64,000 nt of DNA from CAZUZS01 sp964624795 (GTDB lineage: Bacteria; Calditrichota; Calditrichia; RBG-13-44-9): assembly GCA_964624795.1 (NCBI GenBank), contig CAZUZS010000012.1, forward strand, positions 1 to 64,000. The letters are read 5' to 3'. The position numbers were made by a program, and so were the translations under genes. Below are positions 1-8,629 of the stretch, piece after piece. Each line of letters begins with the position of its first letter. The first letter of the stretch is position 1. The notes under the pieces were generated by a model. It worked only from the letters and a program-made list of their open reading frames with translations, was not told where the DNA came from and searched no databases.

Positions 1-890
1 ATATGGTTGGCAATATGATCCTCCCCCAGGTAGCGCATCATCTGCTCCGCGGACAGGATAACAGCCAGCGGATTCGCCATATTTTTGCCGGCGATATCGG
101 GCGCGCTTCCATGAACCGCTTCAAATACCGCCAGGTCCTCGCCGTAATTTACGCCGGGAACCAGTCCCAGTCCGCCAACCAGACCGGAGCCGAGATCACT
201 GATAATATCTCCGTAAAGATTGGTGAGCACCATTACGTCGAACTGTTCGGGCCGCATCACCATCTGCATGGCGCAATTATCTACAATAATGTCTTTGAAC
301 TGGATATCGGGGTAGCTGTTTGAGATCTCCCGGCAGGTGTTGAGAAACAGGCCGTCGCTCTTTTTCATAATGTTTGCTTTATGAACGGCGTGAACAAGAT
401 GCCGGCCATTTTTCTCGGCGTAGTCGAAAGCAAAACGGGCAATGCGCTCGGAGGCGACACGGGTAATAATTTTCAATGTTTGCGCAACGCCGGGAGCAAT
501 ATCCTGCTCCAGCCCGGCATAAACATCTTCGGTGTTCTCCCGGATAATCACCATATCCACATTCAAGTAGCGATCGCTCATGCCGTATTTGGAGGTGATA
601 GGCCGCACGTTGGCAAATAAGTTCAGTTGTTTTCGCAAGGTGACATTCACGCTGGTAAAACCGCCCCCAACCGGTGTCGTTACCGGGCCTTTCAACGCCA
701 CTTTATTTTTGCGAATGGAATCGAGCACCGAATCGGGCAAAGGCGTCCCGTATTTTTCAAGCGCCAAAGCGCCGGCTTCCACAGCTTCCCACTCAATCTC
801 GGCACCCGCTTCTTTCAACACTCGCTGCGCAGCGCTGGTCACTTCCGGGCCAATCCCGTCACCGGGAATCAAGGTTATGCGATGTTTCAT
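1..890 (-). CDS. icd: NAD-dependent isocitrate dehydrogenase, 3' end cut by window edge
   Basis: Beta-decarboxylating dehydrogenase that should convert isocitrate to 2-oxoglutarate in the TCA cycle. About 296 codons are visible; the last ~40 expected residues lie beyond base 1. The N-terminus reads MKHRITLIPGDGIGPEV. The substrate loop has TSVNVTLRKQLNLFANVRP, which keeps the Ser, Asn and Arg used to bind isocitrate and argues against isopropylmalate dehydrogenase. Near the visible end, HGSAPDIAGKNMANP carries the Asp-Ile pair typical of NAD rather than NADP enzymes. The ATG at 888-890 is preceded by an AGAGGAG Shine-Dalgarno. It is the third gene after zwf and pgl, about 250 bases downstream of the pgl stop-start region's operon mates, on the same strand, so co-transcription is plausible. 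Homoisocitrate dehydrogenase is a less likely alternative. Confidence 0.88.
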   Translation of the reverse strand, partial: MKHRITLIPGDGIGPEVTSAAQRVLKEAGAEIEWEAVEAGALALEKYGTPLPDSVLDSIRKNKVALKGPVTTPVGGGFTSVNVTLRKQLNLFANVRPITSKYGMSDRYLNVDMVIIRENTEDVYAGLEQDIAPGVAQTLKIITRVASERIARFAFDYAEKNGRHLVHAVHKANIMKKSDGLFLNTCREISNSYPDIQFKDIIVDNCAMQMVMRPEQFDVMVLTNLYGDIISDLGSGLVGGLGLVPGVNYGEDLAVFEAVHGSAPDIAGKNMANPLAVILSAEQMMRYLGEDHIANH

Positions 891-994
891 CAGGTCTGCT
901 CCTCTTAAATATGATTTATGTTCTCAGTCTTTGTTCGCAACTTAGAAGTACCCGGCGATCCACCCGGAAAAACAGGACACGGCAGATAAAAGCT

Positions 995-1744
995 TTAAGC
1001 CATCAGGCTCAGCGCCGCTGAATTGTCCAGCCACCACTCCACGACGCCATTTGCCGGGTGCACCATTGCCGCCGGAAATTGTTCATAATCGCCTTCCCGG
1101 TTGATGATTTGGCCAACCACTACAGCCTTTTTTTCACCGATAACCAAAAAGGTGACGCGCACTGCATTATTTATTACCGGCAGCGTGAGCGTAATTCGCT
1201 GCTGGCCGGTTTGCGGGTGAACGGCGACATCATAAATTTTTCCCGTTTCGAGCAGAGTTCCGGCTTGTGGAAACAGCGAGGCGGTGTGGCCGTCGATTCC
1301 CATGCCCAACAGGATCCAATCGAAACGCGGCATCCGCGCATTCTCATGCTCGGCATATTTTGCAACCACCTGCGAATAGCGAGTTGCTTCTTCCACAGGA
1401 TTTTTCTCACCCCGGATTCGCTGAATATTCTTTCCGGGAATTTTGACTTTGGACAGCAGAAGGCGTTGTGCCATACCGAAATTGCTCTCCGCATCATCCG
1501 GCGGCACGCACCTTTCATCGCACCAGAAAAGTCGGACATTTTTCCAGGGAATAGAATCGCCAAGCGGCGGCATTGCTAATTGTTCGAACAAGATGCGAGG
1601 CGTATTTCCCCCGGAAACGGCAATATTCATAATTTCCCCGGCATCGGCGGCCTGCTTCACCGCACCCCGGAATTGTAAGGCCAGAGCAGCGGCAAGCTTA
1701 GCCGGTGTTGCATAAATGTTGATTGCAGGTCTTCTCAAAGTCAT
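995..1744 (-). CDS. pgl: 6-phosphogluconolactonase
   Basis: Hydrolyses 6-phosphogluconolactone, the product of the neighbouring glucose-6-phosphate dehydrogenase, to 6-phosphogluconate in the cytoplasm. The 249-residue protein matches the usual size of the SOL/DevB family. Visible family motifs are SGGNTPRILFEQL near residue 45, FWCDERCVPPDDAESN near 75, and LGMGIDGHTASLFP in the middle. I place the start at the ATG at 1744 (MTLRRPAINIY); a TTG five codons upstream is possible, but neither has a strong ribosome site. It lies 48 bases downstream of zwf on the same strand, a common operon pairing. The function is well supported by the motifs plus context. Confidence 0.93.
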   Translation of the reverse strand: MTLRRPAINIYATPAKLAAALALQFRGAVKQAADAGEIMNIAVSGGNTPRILFEQLAMPPLGDSIPWKNVRLFWCDERCVPPDDAESNFGMAQRLLLSKVKIPGKNIQRIRGEKNPVEEATRYSQVVAKYAEHENARMPRFDWILLGMGIDGHTASLFPQAGTLLETGKIYDVAVHPQTGQQRITLTLPVINNAVRVTFLVIGEKKAVVVGQIINREGDYEQFPAAMVHPANGVVEWWLDNSAALSLMA

Positions 1745-1792
1745 TATTTCCAATTGCAATTTGCAGATGGCGCTGCATCGCGCAGTGCCTTT

Positions 1793-3328
1793 TTACAATT
1801 CACAATATAATCCTTCATTTGTAAGATTTTTGCATGGATATCGCCAGTCCTCCCCCTTTTCATCAAAAAGATCGCTGGCCTCCTTCGGGCCCCAGGTACC
1901 GGCAGGGTAGCCAAAAATCGGTATTCCGGGATTTTCCTGCCAGGTTTGCAGAATCGGTGTAATAAACTGCCAGCACGCCTCAACCCCATCGGCCCGCGCG
2001 TAGAGGGTTGCATCCCCCAACATGCTGTCCAGCAGCAACCGCTCATACGCTTCCGGCACATACACATCCGCCAGGTCCGCATAGTGAAAATCCATGTCCA
2101 CTGTTTTTATCCGGAAGCCGGTTCCGGGCAATTTCATTCCGAATTTCAGCAAAATCCCCTCGTCGGGCTGAATGCGAATAATGAGCTGATTGTCTTCGCT
2201 GGAACCGGGATTTTCCCCGGTAAACAGGCGGTGTGGCGTTCGGTTGAAATGAATGACAACCTCGGTGACGCGCGTCGGCAGCCGCTTCCCGGTACGAATT
2301 AGGAAAGGGACCCCTCCCCATCGCCAGTTATCGATATAAAATTTTAGGGCAACGAATGTTTCCGTTCGGGATTCGGGATTCACTTTTCTTTCCTGCCGGT
2401 ACCCCGGCACTTCCTCCCCACGGATTTTCGATTCGGTATACTGTCCTCTCACCACCTGCCGCGCAACTTCCTCCGATTTTATGGGGCAGATGGACTCGAA
2501 CACTTTCACCGTTTCATTTCGCACTGCGGTGGCATTAAATGCGGACGGTGGCTCCATAGCCATCAGACCGGTCACCTGCAGCAGATGATTTTGTACCATA
2601 TCGCGCAGCGCGCCGGATTGTTCGTAATAGCCGCCGCGATTTTCGACTCCAATATTTTCGGCCCCGGTTATTTCCACATGATGAATATAATGCCGGTTCC
2701 ACAGCGGCTCGAATATGCCATTTGCAAAACGAAATGCCAGTGTATTTTGAACCGTCTCCTTGCCCAGGTAATGATCGATGCGGTAAATCTGATCCTCTTT
2801 AAATATTTTCTGCAGGTTCCGGTTGAGCTTCCTGGCAGATTCCAGATCGGAGCCGAATGGTTTCTCGATTATGATCCGTTTCCAACCGTTCCCGTTGCCC
2901 TGCCGCTGCAAATGCTGTGCGCCAAGATTTTCGGAAATCGTTTCGTACAACCCGGGCGGGGTGGCCAGGTAATAGATGTAGTTGCCGCCGATCCGGTGTT
3001 TTTCATCAATCTCGCTCAATTTTGCCTTCACCTTTTGGTATTCGGAAGCGTTGCCAGTGTCGATTTGCTGATAATATATATTGCGGGCGAAATCCTCCAC
3101 ATGCCCGGATTCCACAGGTTTCTTCTCGCAAAATTCCCTCACGCTATCGCGAATATGCTCCCTGAATTTATCGTCGGTGTATTCGGTGCGGCTCACACCC
3201 AGGATTGCGTAACTCTCCGGCAAAAGATTTTGACGATGCAAATTAAACAGCGCCGGAACCAGCTTTCGTTTTGTCAGGTCACCTGAAGCCCCAAAAATGA
3301 CAAGGATGCAATTTTGCGGTTTTTCCAT
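1793..3328 (-). CDS. zwf: Glucose-6-phosphate 1-dehydrogenase
   Basis: Oxidises glucose-6-phosphate to 6-phosphogluconolactone and makes NADPH, the first step of the oxidative pentose phosphate or Entner-Doudoroff route. The 511-residue protein is full length for the family. The dinucleotide-binding site is IFGASGDLTKRKL (from residue 11), the EKPFG motif is at 155-159, and the active-site signature RIDHYLGKE is at 183-191. The ATG at 3328 follows a weak GGGGAA site. It is first in a zwf-pgl-icd run. No 6-phosphogluconate dehydrogenase or Entner-Doudoroff gene follows, so the fate of 6-phosphogluconate cannot be told from this window. Confidence 0.97.
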   Translation of the reverse strand: MEKPQNCILVIFGASGDLTKRKLVPALFNLHRQNLLPESYAILGVSRTEYTDDKFREHIRDSVREFCEKKPVESGHVEDFARNIYYQQIDTGNASEYQKVKAKLSEIDEKHRIGGNYIYYLATPPGLYETISENLGAQHLQRQGNGNGWKRIIIEKPFGSDLESARKLNRNLQKIFKEDQIYRIDHYLGKETVQNTLAFRFANGIFEPLWNRHYIHHVEITGAENIGVENRGGYYEQSGALRDMVQNHLLQVTGLMAMEPPSAFNATAVRNETVKVFESICPIKSEEVARQVVRGQYTESKIRGEEVPGYRQERKVNPESRTETFVALKFYIDNWRWGGVPFLIRTGKRLPTRVTEVVIHFNRTPHRLFTGENPGSSEDNQLIIRIQPDEGILLKFGMKLPGTGFRIKTVDMDFHYADLADVYVPEAYERLLLDSMLGDATLYARADGVEACWQFITPILQTWQENPGIPIFGYPAGTWGPKEASDLFDEKGEDWRYPCKNLTNEGLYCEL

Positions 3329-3500
3329 CTTCTATTCCCCGATTGAATAAACACCTGTCGTTCTAACGACTTTTTCCAACTTCAGTTCACTCCGACATCT
3401 GTGCGACGGCTAACGAATCAACCAATCCGCCATGACCAGCCTGTTATCTGACAGCTAAGAATCGGGGGAAACCTGTTTTGCAACAGATTCAAAGGCAATT

Positions 3501-3537
3501 AAAATAAAAAGGCGAACACCATAGAATATGTCCGCCT
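3501..3537 (-). terminator. Rho-independent terminator after the esterase-like gene
   Basis: Read on the minus strand this is a 9-bp stem (AGGCGGACA pairing with TGTTCGCCT, one G-T wobble) with a 10-base loop, followed at once by TTTTTATTTT. It sits about 30 bases past the stop codon of the esterase-like gene and before zwf. It therefore separates the receptor/lipoprotein/esterase cluster from the zwf operon. Confidence 0.8.
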
Positions 3538-3568
3538 GATCATTTTTGTTCTATTCGGGAGTCGATAA

Positions 3569-4951
3569 TTAATATATCAGTAAATTTGAAGGAGATGTTT
3601 GCTCCACAAAAACAAGCGCATCAAAAATTTTGGGCAACTCAACGGATTCAAAATAGTCATCAGGCTTGTTTTCATCATAAATGGAAATGAGATTGCGAAA
3701 CGCCCGGGGGCCGGGAATCCAGCTTGTTGCCTCGGATCCCTGTGTTTGGGCGATCGTTCGGAGATCAAGGAGGAACATCGGAATACCGGCGACCTGCAAA
3801 TATTCCTCATAACTTCCCTGTGGCGAAGCAGGAGCTTCGTAAACGCAAGGACGGAGGTAATGATCACGCAAAAAATACCTGCTCCGGGGATCGATGCCGC
3901 GGGCATTGAACAGCCCATTGTAAAAAGAAAAACCGAAGATTACAGCATCATTTCCATATTTTGTCTTTAAATGATTGCCAAGGCTGTTTGAAAAGTTGCC
4001 GGCATCCTTATTGTGCGTCCAGACAATAATTTTAGCATCCGGTCCGGCTTTCTCAATCTGGTAATCCAGATTTTCGATCATGAAAGCTTCCCGTGCCTCA
4101 GGATCGGTGCCAGCCCGGATTCGTTCGCTTTGGATTACCATGCGTGCATTATGAAGCGCCCAGGAGAATTCCTCAGGGGATGAAAGAGATTCGTATAAAT
4201 TTTGCTTGCTTAAAAGTGAATCGTACACCGCCTGAACACGGTTTCGGCATTTGCGCCGAGTGCTGCTGACCGTTTGATCGTAGCAGCGGTTCCATAACAG
4301 GCGATAGAGAAAATAAGTCGAGTTGGCTAATTGCGCCATCGAAGGATCGACTGTTTGAAGGTAATATATGACATTCTGGATGGCCATAGGCGGGAAGACC
4401 GCATCGATTCCGAAAAGATTCAGGGCATTGTCACCGCTGGGGGCCGGATTAACGCTCCGCATCCACTTAACCAGATCCAGCATTTCCTCGGTCTTTATTA
4501 CCCAGTAATCGAGATTCTCCTGGCAGTAGTATACAAAGTCGTCCAGCCTGTTAATTAAATAAGCCGCGTCCCCATCACCCGTTCGCAGGAAGGTGTTGAT
4601 CTGTTCGCATTCCGGGGCGTTTGCTTCCATCGCCAGCACGTTAAAACCCATTTCCGAAAACAGGAAACGGACCATGCGGTTCTTTATCGCGAGATCTTCA
4701 TGGGTACCATAAGAGCTCTCTCCCAGGACAACGATACGGGCATTTCCGATCATATCTTTCAGAGGCATCAGATCATCGAAACCGCTCTGGAGTTCGGTGC
4801 TTTCAATCGAAACCGTATTCTCTTTCAGCCATGCCTCCACCGCGGGGAGTTGGTTTACCGGCGCTGTAGGAGCAGATTTCTCTGGCGCACAATCCTGGAA
4901 TACCAGCACCAGCATAAGAATCAAGCTGGATATTTTCAGATAAAACTTCAT
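3569..4951 (-). CDS. Erythromycin-esterase-like protein, catalytic His replaced by Tyr
   Basis: A 460-residue member of the erythromycin esterase family (PF05139 type), which includes macrolide esterases and many hydrolases of unknown substrate. It has a hydrophobic N-terminus (residues 6-18) with Cys21, consistent with export. The cysteine context FQDC is a poor lipobox, so lipidation is uncertain. The family core is visible: IVVLGESSYGTHED from residue 73, then NRMVRFLFSEMGFNVLAMEA, and IIVWTHNKDAGNF in the C-terminal half. Family members normally read GE-x-x-HGT at the first motif; here the His is Tyr81 (codon TAT at 4709-4711), while Glu78 and the later His are kept. It is the last gene of a three-gene run behind a TonB-dependent receptor and a lipoprotein. 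Antibiotic resistance should not be assumed from family membership. Confidence 0.82.
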   Translation of the reverse strand: MKFYLKISSLILMLVLVFQDCAPEKSAPTAPVNQLPAVEAWLKENTVSIESTELQSGFDDLMPLKDMIGNARIVVLGESSYGTHEDLAIKNRMVRFLFSEMGFNVLAMEANAPECEQINTFLRTGDGDAAYLINRLDDFVYYCQENLDYWVIKTEEMLDLVKWMRSVNPAPSGDNALNLFGIDAVFPPMAIQNVIYYLQTVDPSMAQLANSTYFLYRLLWNRCYDQTVSSTRRKCRNRVQAVYDSLLSKQNLYESLSSPEEFSWALHNARMVIQSERIRAGTDPEAREAFMIENLDYQIEKAGPDAKIIVWTHNKDAGNFSNSLGNHLKTKYGNDAVIFGFSFYNGLFNARGIDPRSRYFLRDHYLRPCVYEAPASPQGSYEEYLQVAGIPMFLLDLRTIAQTQGSEATSWIPGPRAFRNLISIYDENKPDDYFESVELPKIFDALVFVEQTSPSNLLIY

Positions 4952-5065
4952 TTCTCAAATCCTGCATTTTTCAATAAATATCAGCCCACACAATTCAAAC
5001 TTCCCAAATCCTAAAACACAAGATGGCGTCTGTCAACAATTTGTCTTCTCTAAATCTCTAAAAAC

Positions 5066-5956
5066 CTAATTGCACCCTTCCGGATAATTATAACCGGAGG
5101 TCGCCTCAATTTCCAACTGGTCCACATCCCGGATAACAGGCAGCAGCAAATAGTCTTCGGAATCGATGCGTGAGCTGGTCGGAAAATTGGACAATAGTTC
5201 GCTGGGCAAACCAGTTTGTTCAACCCATAGAAATGGGATAATTTCGTAAAATCCTTCCGGAAGGCTGCAAGGAGCGAACTGGTAATCAGTAGAATAAGTT
5301 TTAACTGCCCCATAAATGGTTTCCGAATCCAGAACAGAACCAAAAGGGTTGTATATCTTAACGATGCCTTTTCCGTGGCCAGGTTTCCTGAGGATTATGC
5401 CGGTAAGGGAACGGTTCTTATCCATATATCCCTTGACCACCACCGGAGTGGAGAGAGCGCTAACCCGGAATTCTACCCGGAAACTACCGCTGAAATTTGC
5501 GGCGAAAATTTCCGGGCTCACACGCGTTTCAATATTCACCAACTTAGCCAATTCAACCGTGCTGAGAAGATTTCCATCAGAGCCTATATCACCCTGGGAA
5601 TAAATAAACTCCCCGTTCCTGACTGCAACCTTAGCGGTTTGAAAGGCATAATTTACGACATAAAAATACAGGTTGAAGATGCCGGTAACGCCACCGCCGG
5701 GCTGGCTTTCGGGCGCAGGCAGGTTTAAGTCAAAATGACCTTGTTCATTGGTGGTTGTACTCAGGTCAAAATTCTCGAGCCAGACAAATACGCCTGCCGG
5801 CGAAGAATCGTCACTCAATTTCACTGTTCCGCTTACAGTACGGGGAGATTTTGCAATCTCATCGCTCTTGGAAAAGGGATTACTGGTGCACCCGGCAAGA
5901 AGCAGAATAGAGAAGGGAAAAATATAGAGCCGTTTCAAAAAATAGCTGGATCTCAT
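5066..5956 (-). CDS. Lipoprotein with N-terminal regulatory-like beta domain, function unknown
   Basis: A 296-residue protein with a clear lipoprotein signal: basic start, hydrophobic stretch, lipobox LLLAGC with the lipidated Cys at about 22. After the signal, residues ~38-80 (SGTVKLSDDSSPAGVFVWLE, then a TTTNEQGHFDLNLP stretch) resemble a carboxypeptidase-regulatory-like beta-sandwich, the same type found at the start of the receptor upstream. The rest is predicted beta-rich with no motif I recognise. It starts 80 bases after the receptor gene ends and stops 114 bases before the esterase-like gene, all on one strand. A surface partner of the receptor, loosely comparable to SusD-type lipoproteins in placement only, is a possibility. 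No sequence similarity to SusD is visible. Confidence 0.7.
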   Translation of the reverse strand: MRSSYFLKRLYIFPFSILLLAGCTSNPFSKSDEIAKSPRTVSGTVKLSDDSSPAGVFVWLENFDLSTTTNEQGHFDLNLPAPESQPGGGVTGIFNLYFYVVNYAFQTAKVAVRNGEFIYSQGDIGSDGNLLSTVELAKLVNIETRVSPEIFAANFSGSFRVEFRVSALSTPVVVKGYMDKNRSLTGIILRKPGHGKGIVKIYNPFGSVLDSETIYGAVKTYSTDYQFAPCSLPEGFYEIIPFLWVEQTGLPSELLSNFPTSSRIDSEDYLLLPVIRDVDQLEIEATSGYNYPEGCN

Positions 5957-6036
5957 TTTTGCTGTTCTCTCAATTATTTATCCAATTCAATTTTTGGCAT
6001 TTCCATCACCGCAGGCAGATTTCATTTCGCTGCGTG

Positions 6037-8319
6037 CTAATATTGAGCACCAAAGGTTACATAAAACCGGCGGTCGCGAATAGCAAGCCCATTCAGATCA
6101 AAACTGCGATTCAGGAGGTTACGGCCACTGCCATTCAGAAATAATTTAAATCTCCCAAATTCAAAGGTCTTGCCAAAATGAAAGTCGATGTTATTAAAGG
6201 CCGGAAGATTGACTTCAGTGAGTCCCCCATTTCTATCCCTGATCCAGCCAATCTCCTCACCTTCCGTAAACCACAGAAATTGGATGGAATACCCCAGGTG
6301 ATCGAGATTAAATCCTACCGTCCGTTTAAAATCATATTTGAAGGGGAATGCGGCTTTTTCCGAAATGAAATAGCGAGAAATCCCGAGATCAACTGTCAAT
6401 TTCTTATTCAGAAGAAAGATACTGGGTTTGGCTTCAAATCCGGAAATGCTTGCAGTGGGAATATTGTCGTAAAATGCAACCGGAATACCGGGGGTGTAAA
6501 ACGACCTGAACTTGTTGTCATAAGAATTCCGGAAATAATTTCCGGCAACCTGCCAGCCGTAAATGCCACCAACCTGTCGCAACTCGCGCATTAAAACCAA
6601 ACCGATTTCCAGGCTGTGATTGGTCTCCGGGTCAAGGTTAGGCGCAAACAAAGGGGAGGTGACCACACGCGGACTGCTGATTTGTTGCAGCAGGGTCGGG
6701 AATTTTACATTCGTTCCGGCATTCATGTAGGCATTGAATGCAAAGTCGCTGTTGCCGCCGCCGATATGCGAGGAAAATTTCAGCATGGTCCGCGACCAGT
6801 TATTCTCTCCAAAGATGCCCACCGAGTCCTGGGACACGCCGCCCGACTGATCCCGGGAAACGCCGCTAAGCTGATCGTCCCTGACATTGTCGTAACGGAA
6901 ACTCACATCGAAGTCGATAAAATCGACGAAATCGGAGCCGGTTGGCGCTTTGAACTTCGCCAGCGAGGCAAAGCCATGGTGCCGGCGTCGCAGAGCCGCT
7001 TGCTGCAGTCCAATATTTTCCTCGTCAAGGCCCCCACGATCATCCCGAAAATCCAGATCGGTATTCTCGAATTGATAGACCATAAAGAATTCCGCCGAAC
7101 TGATCCGGAAATCTTTTTCGAAATTAAAGTAGGTGGCACGATTCTTCAGACGACGATCGAGCAGGCTTAACCCGCTCAACAAAAACTGTGTCTCATCCAG
7201 CCACTGGTAGGCGCCGGAAACAGTCAGATTCCGGATTCTGCCAATGTCGCCCTGAAATCGAGTAGAAACCAACTGGTTAAAATTCAACAGACTTTCATTA
7301 TCGCGCTGGTTATCGTAATCCAGCCTGGTTCTGACATACATCAAACCCAGAGAAGTAATCGCCTGTCCGCCCGGCGCCTCGGAGAAGTTATAGACCAGAT
7401 TGGCGGTCTGGTTCTCCGTCCTGTTTTTTAAATATTGGCCGGTTAAAGCCTCATCGGTGTACTTTCGCGAAGATGCACCCTTCGAATAATTATAGGATCC
7501 ATATAATCTGTGCAGGTTTTGATAAAGATTGAGACCCCAGTTGCCGGAGTCATAAGCCCCAAACCGTTGCCGGAAGCGCGCATGGTAGTCCTGCTGAGAT
7601 CTTGGCACGATATTCACGACACCGGAAAACGCCTCGGGACCATAAAGAGATGTATTGCTTCCCTTAATGATCTCAAATCTTTCCACATTGTCAAGATCGA
7701 TGAGTGAGAGATCGAAGACGTTGTCGTATGCACTATTCAGTTTTACTCCATTGTAAAGGACAACAACTTCATCCGGATTCCCACCACGGATGGCGACCGT
7801 TTTCTTCCCGCTCAGATCTTCATCCACCTGCACACTGTGGTCGGTCCGCAACAAATCTCCCGCATCAATAAAGCCGCGCAGTTGAAAATTACGACCCTCC
7901 AAGACCGATACCGCTTGCGGTATATCTTTTTCGATTTCCCGTTTCTCACCCTCTGCCTCCACTTCGACAGCCGGCAAAGGAATAATTCGTTCCTGAAGGT
8001 AAATGTTGTCCGAGGATTCGGCTTGCTTAATTTTCAGCCGCAATGTGTCGTACGCAACGTGCTGATAGACTACTACCATATCCGGATCGGCTTTGGGTAT
8101 CCGGAGAATATATCGGCCGCCGGAATTTGTTACCGTTCCTATTCCGGTCCCCTCCACGTAAATGTTTACCTGGGGAATACCGTTGTAAGTATTATTGTCC
8201 CGCACCTTCCCCGCCAGAACAATGCCCTGTCCATAAGCTGCGGTGGAAGTAAATAATATAAAAATCAACGCGCAGATAATGCGCTTCAACTTACCGAAAA
8301 CTGCATTTCCAAATCGCAT
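6037..8319 (-). CDS. TonB-dependent receptor with CarboxypepD_reg-like domain
   Basis: Outer-membrane active transporter of about 760 residues. The ATG at 8319 is chosen because GAGGGTG lies just upstream; an ATG 21 bases earlier would include that site. A signal peptide ending TAAYGQG is followed by a regulatory-like domain (IVLAGKVRDNNTYNGIPQV to about residue 105). Next comes a plug domain with IRGGNPDEVVVLYNGVKLN and SNTSLYGPEAFSGVVNI, and then a 22-strand-type barrel ending in the aromatic RRFYVTFGAQY. The substrate is unknown: no cobalamin or iron cue, no riboswitch and no Fur-like box was seen upstream. It leads the receptor/lipoprotein/esterase-like gene run. A perfect small palindrome (CTTTATT-TAA-AATAAAG, 8452-8468) lies upstream of the start and could be an operator. 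Confidence 0.92.
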   Translation of the reverse strand: MRFGNAVFGKLKRIICALIFILFTSTAAYGQGIVLAGKVRDNNTYNGIPQVNIYVEGTGIGTVTNSGGRYILRIPKADPDMVVVYQHVAYDTLRLKIKQAESSDNIYLQERIIPLPAVEVEAEGEKREIEKDIPQAVSVLEGRNFQLRGFIDAGDLLRTDHSVQVDEDLSGKKTVAIRGGNPDEVVVLYNGVKLNSAYDNVFDLSLIDLDNVERFEIIKGSNTSLYGPEAFSGVVNIVPRSQQDYHARFRQRFGAYDSGNWGLNLYQNLHRLYGSYNYSKGASSRKYTDEALTGQYLKNRTENQTANLVYNFSEAPGGQAITSLGLMYVRTRLDYDNQRDNESLLNFNQLVSTRFQGDIGRIRNLTVSGAYQWLDETQFLLSGLSLLDRRLKNRATYFNFEKDFRISSAEFFMVYQFENTDLDFRDDRGGLDEENIGLQQAALRRRHHGFASLAKFKAPTGSDFVDFIDFDVSFRYDNVRDDQLSGVSRDQSGGVSQDSVGIFGENNWSRTMLKFSSHIGGGNSDFAFNAYMNAGTNVKFPTLLQQISSPRVVTSPLFAPNLDPETNHSLEIGLVLMRELRQVGGIYGWQVAGNYFRNSYDNKFRSFYTPGIPVAFYDNIPTASISGFEAKPSIFLLNKKLTVDLGISRYFISEKAAFPFKYDFKRTVGFNLDHLGYSIQFLWFTEGEEIGWIRDRNGGLTEVNLPAFNNIDFHFGKTFEFGRFKLFLNGSGRNLLNRSFDLNGLAIRDRRFYVTFGAQY

Positions 8320-8629
8320 TTCACCCTCTTTAGATGGCACAGAGTTTTGCGCTCATCTCGATTTGAAGTCCGCACTGTTCGCACTTGAACTGTGCCGGAG
8401 AAGCTTATAAGTAATCCACCCCCATCACCCTTTCATAAGAACATAATACCATCTTTATTTAAAATAAAGCCGTAATATTTTTGATTAACTCGCGGGATAT
8501 ATTGTAACTACGACCGGTTTGCAGGCAGAGATCGCGGCAACAATCTTGACAGGAAATCAGCGGGTCTAATTGGAAGGGAACAAAAAGAGCGTGGCCGGAT
8601 TCGTGCAAATATTTTTGAGACTGCTATTT

